Part shown: piece by piece, positions 37,168 through 44,940 of the stretch | Layout: the number at the start of each line of letters is the position of its first letter | Numbering within the stretch: position 1 is the stretch's first letter | Assembly (NCBI GenBank): GCA_913051755.1 | Contig: CAJXBR010000005.1 | Coordinates: 1 to 46,129 of the forward strand | Reading direction: 5' to 3' | DNA from: an uncultured Flavobacteriaceae bacterium | GTDB taxonomy: Bacteria; Bacteroidota; Bacteroidia; Flavobacteriales; Flavobacteriaceae | DNA: 46,129 nucleotides | Position numbers and translations under genes: made by a program | Notes under the pieces: generated by a model | What the model was told of the DNA's origin: nothing | The model's input: the letters and a program-made list of their open reading frames with translations, nothing else | Database searches by the model: none

Positions 37168-40100
37168 ATGAAAACTAAATTAAATCTAATATTAACGTCA
37201 TTACTATTCTTATTAGGTGTTGTCGCTTTCGCACAGCAATCCGTAACAGGAACCGTAACAGACGAATCTGGTGCACCAATTCCTGGAGCTACCATTTTAA
37301 ATGAAAATAATTCAAATGCAACAACTTCTGATTTTGATGGTAATTTTACAATCAATGCAGAACTTGGTGAAGAACTTACGGTTAGTTACGTTGGTTACAA
37401 TCAGAGTTCCATTGAAGTGACCTCTATGTCCTTAAATGTTACGCTGACTTCATCAACCAAGCTTGATGAAGTAGTTGTCACTGGTGTTTCCGTTGGAACA
37501 AGTGTTAAGAAACTTGGTTTTTCCCTTGGAAAAGTTAGTGGTGAAGAACTTCAAACAGTTCCTGGAAGTGATGTAGCAAATGCACTTAGAGGTAAAATTT
37601 CGGGTGTGAGAATTGTTCAGCCCTCTGGAAATCCATCTTCGACTGCTTCAATTCGTTTGAGAGGTTCAACCTCAATTAGTGGCAGCCAATCTCCATTAAT
37701 TTTGATTGATGGTATCCCATCAAATGGCACTAGACTGAGTGATATTCCTGTTGAAGATGTGCAATCTATAGAGGTAGTTAAAGGTTCCGCTGGTTCAGCT
37801 ATCTATGGCTCACTCGCTGGTAATGGTGCTATTAATATTATTACAAAGAAAGGTGATAGAAACCAGTCTCCTAAAGTTACTATTTCATATGAATACAGTT
37901 CATCTTCATTAAATAGTGATTACCCTACTGCCAATAGTCATATGTACAAAAATGACCCCGAAGGTGTTCGAAATGGTGACTGGGATAATGATCCCTCAAC
38001 ACCAGATACTTCTAACTTTGGGTTTTTACTTTCAGGTGGAAATAGGGTTTTAGATACTGACGCTAATGGAGTCACGCTCTTTGATAACCCATATTTATCA
38101 CAAACTTATGACGCTACAGATATTTACACTTCACAGCCTAACCAAACTGTAACAGCTTCTGTACGTGGAGGCGGTGAAAATTCTAACTATTATGTATCTT
38201 TCCAAAACTTAGAGCAAAGTGGTATACTTGAAAATGTACCTACTTACTCTAGAACAAGTTTTAGAACAAACTTCCAGACAGATATTTCTGATGAAACATC
38301 CCTTGATGTTTCTGCTGCAAGCTACAGATCAAAAGGATTTAGTCTAGATGAACAAGGACAAGGAGGTACTAATGCTTTCTACTCAGCACTTATCGCTGAG
38401 CCCTTCATCAATCTGAATGAAAAGGATGAAAATGGTCAATACAAAGCTACACCATCTGGATACTCTGTACAGGGTGCAAATTTCCAAAACCCAAACTATT
38501 TCACACAACAGATCAACTTTGGATTTGATGAATCAAGACTTGTTGGGGGTTTGAGACTTAACCATAAATTTTCAGATGATTTGTCATTTGATTTTGTACA
38601 ATCCATTGACAAAAGAAATAATAAATCAATTGTTTATTATCCTGACGGTTTTCAGACAACCACTCCAAGTGCAACTTTAAATGATGGTAGTATTACAGAA
38701 AGTGCCGATCAATATTCACTTGCAACTACTAATGCTAATATTAGGTATACTCTAGTAGATACACAGGACTTAAGTGTAGATCTAGTTGGATCAGCTAATT
38801 ATTTAAAATCATCTTACGAATCTCTTGTAGCAAGTGGTTATGAATTTATTGCTAAAGGAGTGATCAACGTCGAAAATACTGTTAAGGAAAATCAGTCATT
38901 AAGCTCTGAAAGAAGAGAGACTGTTCAAAGAAGTTTATCTGTTAATAGTTTAATTGATTATAAGGATAAACTAATTTTAGATGCATTAATCAAAAATGAT
39001 GAATCATCCCTGTATGGTGAAGATGAAAGATCTAGAGTTTACGGAAGAGGATCATTAACATACAGAATCTCAGAAGATTTTGATCTTGGTGATATTAACG
39101 AAATGAAAATTAGAGCATCTTATGGTACTTCAGGTTCTAATCCATCTTTTTATGCTCAATACGAAACATTTTCGGTAACAGCTTCTGGAATTAGTCCTGG
39201 GATTCTTGGAAACAAAAATTTGCTACCCTCTGTTGTGGCAGAAACTGAAGTTGGAATTAATTTGCAATACAAAAATAATTTTAATTTTGAGCTAACTTAT
39301 TCAGATACAAATGTAAAAGATGATGTTATCTTAGTTCCACTCAGTGGTGTCGCAGGTTATTCTGCTCAATTTCAAAACATTGGTGAAATTAACACTAAAT
39401 ATATTGAAGCTTCTTTGGGCGGTGAATTAATGAATAAAAATGACATGCGTTTATCATTTAATTTAAACTTTGATACTGGTACACAGGAAATTACAAACCT
39501 TGGAGATGTACCGGCATATACAAGAAGTGGTCTTGGTGCAGTTGACATATTCAGAGTTGAAGCAGGAAAACCCTACGGTACTATGTATGGTTATCAATAT
39601 GCCACTTCTCTTAGTGATTTAACTGTTACTGATGGTGTTGTTATGAATAATGCTGCGAGTAATGCATTGGCTGGAGGTCAGCATGGTACAGACGCGTACT
39701 CAATCAATGAGCACGGATATGTTGTTCACACAGCTGATATTGGTACTTCCGCTGAATCTCCATTAGTATTGTATGACTCAGAAAATTCTCAAGATCTCGT
39801 AAGTGAAATTGGTAACACAAATCCTGATTTCAATGTTGGTTTTTCAACTAACTTCAAGTACAATGACTTTGGTTTGTATATGTTGATTGACTATCAACAT
39901 GGAGGTGACATATATAATTACACACGTCAGCTCATGTATTACAATGTACGTCATGGCGATTTGCCAGAATATGCTTCATTAAGCAAAGATCAGAACTATG
40001 CTCAGAATCTTTATTATCAGTCTAGGCCAAATTCTCACTTTGTTGAAGATGGTACCTACATGAAATTAAGAGAAGTTGCTCTTTCTTATGATATTAATAA

Positions 40101-40284
40101 TCCTGTAGATTTTATCGATAGAATTGGTCTCAAAGTTTCTGGTATAAATTTATTAACTATTACAGATTATACAGGTTGGGATCCTGAAGTTGCAATTAGC
40201 ACAAACCCAACAAACTTTAGGTTAGATGAATACTCTTATCCTAATTTCAGTACATTTTTAACAACAGTAACAATTAATTTTTAA
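37168..40284 (+). CDS. SusC/RagA-type TonB-dependent outer membrane transporter
   Basis: Outer-membrane porin-like transporter of 1038 aa. A signal peptide (cleavage near Ala22, VVAFA-QQ) is followed by a carboxypeptidase-D-like regulatory domain (about 25-95, TGTVTDESGAPIPGATI), the TonB box LDEVVVTG at 99-106, and the plug domain, with LRGKISGVRIV and IEVVKGSAGSAIYGSLAGNGAINI. A long 22-strand barrel ends in phenylalanine. With the SusD lid it would import a bulky substrate using TonB energy. A TTG nine codons upstream is in frame, but ATG 37168 gives the right signal peptide. No glycoside hydrolase is nearby; a protease is, which suggests peptides rather than glycans. Confidence 0.94.
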   Translation: MKTKLNLILTSLLFLLGVVAFAQQSVTGTVTDESGAPIPGATILNENNSNATTSDFDGNFTINAELGEELTVSYVGYNQSSIEVTSMSLNVTLTSSTKLDEVVVTGVSVGTSVKKLGFSLGKVSGEELQTVPGSDVANALRGKISGVRIVQPSGNPSSTASIRLRGSTSISGSQSPLILIDGIPSNGTRLSDIPVEDVQSIEVVKGSAGSAIYGSLAGNGAINIITKKGDRNQSPKVTISYEYSSSSLNSDYPTANSHMYKNDPEGVRNGDWDNDPSTPDTSNFGFLLSGGNRVLDTDANGVTLFDNPYLSQTYDATDIYTSQPNQTVTASVRGGGENSNYYVSFQNLEQSGILENVPTYSRTSFRTNFQTDISDETSLDVSAASYRSKGFSLDEQGQGGTNAFYSALIAEPFINLNEKDENGQYKATPSGYSVQGANFQNPNYFTQQINFGFDESRLVGGLRLNHKFSDDLSFDFVQSIDKRNNKSIVYYPDGFQTTTPSATLNDGSITESADQYSLATTNANIRYTLVDTQDLSVDLVGSANYLKSSYESLVASGYEFIAKGVINVENTVKENQSLSSERRETVQRSLSVNSLIDYKDKLILDALIKNDESSLYGEDERSRVYGRGSLTYRISEDFDLGDINEMKIRASYGTSGSNPSFYAQYETFSVTASGISPGILGNKNLLPSVVAETEVGINLQYKNNFNFELTYSDTNVKDDVILVPLSGVAGYSAQFQNIGEINTKYIEASLGGELMNKNDMRLSFNLNFDTGTQEITNLGDVPAYTRSGLGAVDIFRVEAGKPYGTMYGYQYATSLSDLTVTDGVVMNNAASNALAGGQHGTDAYSINEHGYVVHTADIGTSAESPLVLYDSENSQDLVSEIGNTNPDFNVGFSTNFKYNDFGLYMLIDYQHGGDIYNYTRQLMYYNVRHGDLPEYASLSKDQNYAQNLYYQSRPNSHFVEDGTYMKLREVALSYDINNPVDFIDRIGLKVSGINLLTITDYTGWDPEVAISTNPTNFRLDEYSYPNFSTFLTTVTINF

Positions 40285-40286
40285 TT

Positions 40287-41777
40287 ATGAATTCAATCAA
40301 ATTTTATAGTAGAATACTTACTTTTACACTTCTACTCGTTTTCACAATATCATGTGAGGATTTTGAAGTTGAAAATCAAAATGCGCCTGATAAAGATCGT
40401 GCTCTAGCACAAGACAGTGACATCGTATCATTAATTGATGGTTCTGTTACTGATATGTTAGGAACAACAATTACGCTTTGGGGTGTGCATTATGATGGAC
40501 TAGCTGATCAAATTACATCAACAAATGCATATCTTGATTTTTGGGGATTTACAGACCAGCCAAGAAGGCCGCTGAACAATAATCCAACTAATAGTGATTT
40601 ATATCCTATTTCGGCACCATGGAACAGCTTTAACTCTTACATATATAATGCTAATTCTGTTTTAAGTCTCATTGATGGTGGTAAAAAGCTAATGGTTGGT
40701 GGAGTTGACAAAACTCTAGAGAAAGAGGTTGCTGCATATTTCGTTCGTGGAATATCTTTGGGTTTCATTGGCCTTGTTTATGATCAGGCATACAGAGTTA
40801 CACAAGATTCAGACCTTGCATCTCTTGAATTTGAAGGTTACACTGATATTATTAATTATGCAGTCTCTGACTTAGAAAAGGCAGCGACTCTTGCTGGATC
40901 TTCTGTATCACTAAGAGTTTATGATGGTGGAACAGTAAGTAATAGTGAACTTGTATCAGTTGCACACTCTTATGCTGCTAAGTTTTTAATGGGAGCTGCC
41001 AGAACAAATGCTGAATCTGTCGATTACGATAAGGTTCTTACTCATATCGCAAGTGGAATATCTGCTGACTTTGATCCCGGTGCAAAGAATGGAATTATAT
41101 TTAATAATTACCAAGACTGGGCTACCTACACATTAGGTACGGGTGCTGCTTACCTTCCTGTAGACCAAAAAATTGCATATTTAGCCGAGGGTGATGCTAC
41201 CACTCAGCCTATGGATTATCCAACTGACGAGTCAGTAATCCTTGGTGCAATTTCTAATACATCCGATCCAAGAATTGAAAATTATTTTGCTCATACGGCT
41301 GACTTTGGTTATTTAAATCCAGCCCGTGGTAGACATCTATTTTCAAATACTAGAAATGTTAGGTTTTTTACTGGAAATGACAGAAACTTTGATGGTGCTT
41401 CTTTAAATCTTTTCCCTTTAGCAGAATTACATCTTTTAAAAGCTGAAGCTCAATTAAAGAAAGGTGATCTTAGTGGTGCAAAGGCAACTTTAGATGCATC
41501 AGCTAGAGGTACTGCTGGTTTAACAACTGACGCTACTGCGACTGGAATAGCCAAGGCTCTTTTGTACGAATATTCAATTGAAATGCATTTAAATGGTTCT
41601 GCTGGAACTAACTATTATTTCATGAGAAGACACGATTTGTTACAAAAAGGTACTCCTTTACACTTCCCAGTCCCAGCAACTGAACTAGAAATCACAGGAG
41701 ATAAATTTTACACGTTTGGTGGTGACGGAGCAGGAAATCCAGCAACTGCACCAGGCCCAGGATGGAAAGGTTTATAA
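40287..41777 (+). CDS. RagB/SusD-type outer membrane lipoprotein
   Basis: Surface lipoprotein of 496 aa that forms the lid of the SusC transporter and binds the substrate. The lipobox FTISC places the acylated Cys at 23, followed by an acidic EDFEVEN as in surface-exported lipoproteins. The helical TPR-like body includes SYAAKFLMGAARTN and the C-terminal region PLAELHLLKAEAQLKKGDLS, typical of the SusD C-terminal domain. It starts 2 bases after the SusC stop. The substrate cannot be read from the sequence. Confidence 0.9.
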   Translation: MNSIKFYSRILTFTLLLVFTISCEDFEVENQNAPDKDRALAQDSDIVSLIDGSVTDMLGTTITLWGVHYDGLADQITSTNAYLDFWGFTDQPRRPLNNNPTNSDLYPISAPWNSFNSYIYNANSVLSLIDGGKKLMVGGVDKTLEKEVAAYFVRGISLGFIGLVYDQAYRVTQDSDLASLEFEGYTDIINYAVSDLEKAATLAGSSVSLRVYDGGTVSNSELVSVAHSYAAKFLMGAARTNAESVDYDKVLTHIASGISADFDPGAKNGIIFNNYQDWATYTLGTGAAYLPVDQKIAYLAEGDATTQPMDYPTDESVILGAISNTSDPRIENYFAHTADFGYLNPARGRHLFSNTRNVRFFTGNDRNFDGASLNLFPLAELHLLKAEAQLKKGDLSGAKATLDASARGTAGLTTDATATGIAKALLYEYSIEMHLNGSAGTNYYFMRRHDLLQKGTPLHFPVPATELEITGDKFYTFGGDGAGNPATAPGPGWKGL

Positions 41778-41789
41778 TTTAAAATAAAA

Positions 41790-42257
41790 GTGAGAACTCA
41801 CTATATTAAATACTTTAAAGAGTCCCTTTTTTTAGGGGCTCTTTTGTTTTTCCTTATAACTACGAGTTGTACTGAAAATAAAGAAAACAATATCACTACT
41901 ATGATTACTTTCGATGAGTATAAAATCAATACGATTGTACAAGGGGATAGCTTCTATATCGACGATTTAAAAGCTATTCACTCAAAAAATGTAGATACTG
42001 TAGTAGGCCCAAAAGAAATTGTTTTACCCTCATACCTTTACGAAGTTTACACTGATGAAAATAATTTGATGAGGGGCGTTGTAAAAACAGATAAAATACA
42101 ACTGGCAAAATTACTATCTAAAGGTCTTTTAAAAAATGGATATCAAATAATTAATCCGTTATCAATAGATCTTGAAGGGAAAATTTATATAACATCAAAT
42201 AAAAAATTAAACATAAAAAAGACTAATGATTTTCCACTTATTTTCATTCAGAATTAA
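41790..42257 (+). CDS. Small predicted lipoprotein, unrecognised
   Basis: I do not recognise this family. The GTG start at 41790 gives 155 aa with a good lipoprotein signal: hydrophobic SLFLGALLFFLITTSC with Cys27 as the acylation site. The mature part is about 128 residues, lysine-rich and probably mixed alpha/beta, with no catalytic motif I can see. There is no better start: the next Met lies beyond the signal. The codons for the signal peptide form a terminator-like hairpin, and the GTG itself is in a 14-base palindrome (AGTGAG-AA-CTCACT, 41789-41802). It starts 12 bases after susD and overlaps the protease by 32 bases, so it probably works with one or both. Confidence 0.75.
   Translation: MRTHYIKYFKESLFLGALLFFLITTSCTENKENNITTMITFDEYKINTIVQGDSFYIDDLKAIHSKNVDTVVGPKEIVLPSYLYEVYTDENNLMRGVVKTDKIQLAKLLSKGLLKNGYQIINPLSIDLEGKIYITSNKKLNIKKTNDFPLIFIQN
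41817..41852 (+). terminator. Terminator-like hairpin inside the lipoprotein signal-peptide codons
   Basis: AAAGAGTCCC (41817-41826) pairs with GGGGCTCTTT (41835-41844): ten pairs including one G-U, loop TTTTTTTA, followed by TTTTGTTTTTT. It begins 39 bases after the susD stop, where an operon terminator would be expected. It could end part of the SusC/SusD transcripts while letting some run on into the lipoprotein and protease. Confidence 0.65.
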
Positions 42258-44199
42258 ACTCATATTAAGTGTCTTAATAATATTTGTTGGCTGTAAGGTT
42301 TCCACTTCAGAAAGACCAAATAAAGAAATTTTTCAAAATAAGGTTTCAAGATTAAATTCAAACTTGAATAATTTTTACTACTTACAAAACAAAAAAATCG
42401 ATAGTATAGTTGCAGTCAACCATCCACTGCTAAAGAAAAATAAGTCGGGTGAAATAATTAGGCCTGATTACGTAAACGACTTTGGCGAACCTTTGTACAT
42501 TAAAAGAAGACATGGTAAGTCAGCAAACGATATTACAAGAGCAAGTGAATTGAAGGCTGGGGGAGATTTGAATCTAAATCTTTATGGAGAAGGAATTACT
42601 GTTGGGGTTTGGGATGAAGATGGAATTATGAAAGATCATGTTGAATTCATAAAATCCGAAACTGGCGCTTCAATTATTGAAACCCCCGCACCTTATGAAT
42701 CTCAAGAGATCACAAACTCACACCCTACCAGTGTGGTATCATGTATAATTTCAAATGGAGTTTGGCATGATTTTTCTCATGATTTTAGTGGTTTAGCACC
42801 TAATTTGGAAAAACTCATTTATTACGATTGGAATGCTGATATTCAAGAAATTAATGAACAGCTCCAAAGTAATACAGATTTTATTTTATCAAATCATTCT
42901 TATGGAACCATAATTTTTGATGAAGATGGCGAGCTAGCTATTTCCCCAGAATCAATTGGATATTACTCGTCTATTTCTAAAACTATCGATCAAATACTGA
43001 ATGTATATCCATATTACACTATGATTTTGGCTTCTGGAAATGATGGAGATGAGAGTTACACTTCTTTAGGTCAGGCTCTTGAAGGAATTGATTTAATGGT
43101 TGATTATAATGTGTCAAAAAATTCTATATCTGTTGGAAGTATTAACAATCAAAATTTTCCTTGGGCTGAAACCACGCTTTCTGATTTCAGCAGTGGTGGC
43201 CCTACTAACGATGGGAGAATTAAACCAGAAATAATGTCACTAGGTGAAGGTTACAGAGTAGCAGGGTGGAATGAAGATGATTCAGAGGATAAGGATAGTT
43301 ATTTTATTGTTAATGGAACATCTTTTGCTTCACCTTCTCTTACAGGTGGTTCAGCACTATTGCAGCAACATTATTCCTCAATTCATGACTCATATATGTT
43401 ATCTTCAACATTAAAAGCATTACTGTGCCACTCTGCTGATGATATACTAAAATGGGGAAACAGTGAATTAAATTATATAGGTCCTGATTCCAGAACTGGA
43501 TATGGAGTGGTCAACTTGAAAAGAGCAGCTGAAATTATTTCTGATGACGAAACAAATCCTCTAACTATTCATGAATTTGAACTGTCGAATAATGAAACCT
43601 ATGAAATTTTGTTCTCATCAAATGGTAATGAAAAGCTTATAACTACCATTAGCTGGAATGACCCATATGCTGAGATTGATCAAGAAAAAGACTTAGTTAA
43701 TGATATTGATTTAAGAATTTCAAACAATGTCTCTACTTTTTTTCCATGGGTTCTCGATAGCACTAATTACATTAACCCAGCAATAAAAGATGATAATTCT
43801 GTTGATGTAATTGAAAAAATTGAAATCGAAAATCCAAATGGTGATTATTTAATAACCGTTTCACACAAAGGAACATTAGAATCTTCTCAAAAAGTTTCGC
43901 TTATTATTTCGGGAAATGGTAATTTAACACTGAGTAGGAATAACTATGAATTTGAAGATAAAAAACTATTAATCTATCCTATACCAGCAACAAAAATATT
44001 AAATATACGTTCCCTAATTCAAGATGCAGGAATAGTTTCAGTTAAACTAATTGATTTAAATAGCAGAGTTGTTTATCGTCACAACCAGTTTGATGAACCT
44101 TTAATTCAAATCCCTACGCATAATTTAGAAAAAGGTGTTTATTTTGTTACAGTAGAGTTTGAAAATTACACGCTAAGTAAAAAAATAACCTTACAATAA
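42226..44199 (+). CDS. Subtilisin-like (S8) serine protease with type IX secretion sorting domain
   Basis: Protein of 657 aa. The subtilase triad is Asp130 in VGVWDEDG, His166 in NSHPTSVVS and Ser366 in NGTSFASPS, with Asn272 (LASGNDGD) in the oxyanion hole. The His motif departs from the usual HGTHVAG. Residues about 24-115 may be a propeptide. Residues about 440-570 form a beta-rich domain, and the last 75 residues (LLIYPIPATKILNIRS to SKKITLQ) are a type A T9SS sorting domain. The N-terminus MIFHLFSFRIKLILSVLIIFVGC also looks like a lipoprotein signal (Cys23). ATG 42226 overlaps the upstream lipoprotein by 32 bases; a later start would lose the signal. It probably degrades proteins outside the cell. 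Confidence 0.9.
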   Translation: MIFHLFSFRIKLILSVLIIFVGCKVSTSERPNKEIFQNKVSRLNSNLNNFYYLQNKKIDSIVAVNHPLLKKNKSGEIIRPDYVNDFGEPLYIKRRHGKSANDITRASELKAGGDLNLNLYGEGITVGVWDEDGIMKDHVEFIKSETGASIIETPAPYESQEITNSHPTSVVSCIISNGVWHDFSHDFSGLAPNLEKLIYYDWNADIQEINEQLQSNTDFILSNHSYGTIIFDEDGELAISPESIGYYSSISKTIDQILNVYPYYTMILASGNDGDESYTSLGQALEGIDLMVDYNVSKNSISVGSINNQNFPWAETTLSDFSSGGPTNDGRIKPEIMSLGEGYRVAGWNEDDSEDKDSYFIVNGTSFASPSLTGGSALLQQHYSSIHDSYMLSSTLKALLCHSADDILKWGNSELNYIGPDSRTGYGVVNLKRAAEIISDDETNPLTIHEFELSNNETYEILFSSNGNEKLITTISWNDPYAEIDQEKDLVNDIDLRISNNVSTFFPWVLDSTNYINPAIKDDNSVDVIEKIEIENPNGDYLITVSHKGTLESSQKVSLIISGNGNLTLSRNNYEFEDKKLLIYPIPATKILNIRSLIQDAGIVSVKLIDLNSRVVYRHNQFDEPLIQIPTHNLEKGVYFVTVEFENYTLSKKITLQ

Positions 44200-44203
44200 T
44201 AAA

Positions 44204-44923
44204 TTGATAGTTTTCGGAACTAATGCGGTCATTGAAGCAATTGAAGCTTCAAAAACCATTTCAAAAGTTTTTATTCAACGTGATATAAACAAGAACAATG
44301 CCGTACGACTCATCGGCAAATTGGAAAATTCAAAAATCCCCTATTCCTATGTTCCCATTCAAAAACTCAACAAACTCACACCTCATAACCATCAAGGAGT
44401 CGTCGCCCAGCTGAGCGAAATTACATTTCACTCACTAGAAGATCTTGTAGAGACTCATCAAAACGCTGGACTCTTCGTTCTTTTAGATGGGATTACTGAT
44501 ACCCGCAATATGGGCGCAATCATTCGCTCAGCAGCAGCTGCAAAATCCACTGCTGTTGTGATACCAACCAGTGGCTCGGCGCAAATCACAGGAGAAACGA
44601 TTAAAACTTCCGCAGGTGGGGTCTTTCAGGTTCCCATTTGTCGAGTCAGTCACCTCAAAGACGCGCTCTACTTACTGAAATCCTACGATATCCAATCGAT
44701 CGTAGCCGATGAAAAAGCAGAGCAAAACCTTTTTGAATTTAACCTTACAGGCTCGATTGCCATCATAATGGGTGCTGAAGATAAAGGAGTTTCACATGGC
44801 GTTAGAAAACTTTGTTCACATACTGCAAAGCTTCCTATTCTTGGTGATATGGACTCCTATAATGTATCCGTAGCTACAGGAATGTTTCTGTATGAAACCA
44901 TGCGACAACGTCTAAAGTCCTAA
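44204..44923 (+). CDS. rlmB: TrmH/SpoU-family RNA 2'-O-methyltransferase (RlmB-like)
   Basis: SPOUT-fold methyltransferase of 239 aa. The N-terminal L30e-like substrate-binding domain is residues 1-80, then come the three TrmH motifs: DGITDTRNMGAIIRSA, IIMGAEDKGVS and LPILGDMDSYNVSVATGMF. RlmB methylates G2251 of 23S rRNA (E. coli numbering). The only usable start is TTG at 44204, since the in-frame upstream codons up to a stop at 44186-44188 contain no ATG or GTG, and the TTG gives the family N-terminus IVFGTNAVIEAI. It follows the protease stop by 4 bases and has more G+C than it. Confidence 0.88.
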   Translation: MIVFGTNAVIEAIEASKTISKVFIQRDINKNNAVRLIGKLENSKIPYSYVPIQKLNKLTPHNHQGVVAQLSEITFHSLEDLVETHQNAGLFVLLDGITDTRNMGAIIRSAAAAKSTAVVIPTSGSAQITGETIKTSAGGVFQVPICRVSHLKDALYLLKSYDIQSIVADEKAEQNLFEFNLTGSIAIIMGAEDKGVSHGVRKLCSHTAKLPILGDMDSYNVSVATGMFLYETMRQRLKS

Positions 44924-44940
44924 ATACTTATCTTTATTAC

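Noticed and set aside
37168..41777. Polysaccharide utilisation locus
   Set aside because: No glycoside hydrolase, polysaccharide lyase, sulfatase or sugar-sensing regulator lies near the SusC/SusD pair; a protease does.
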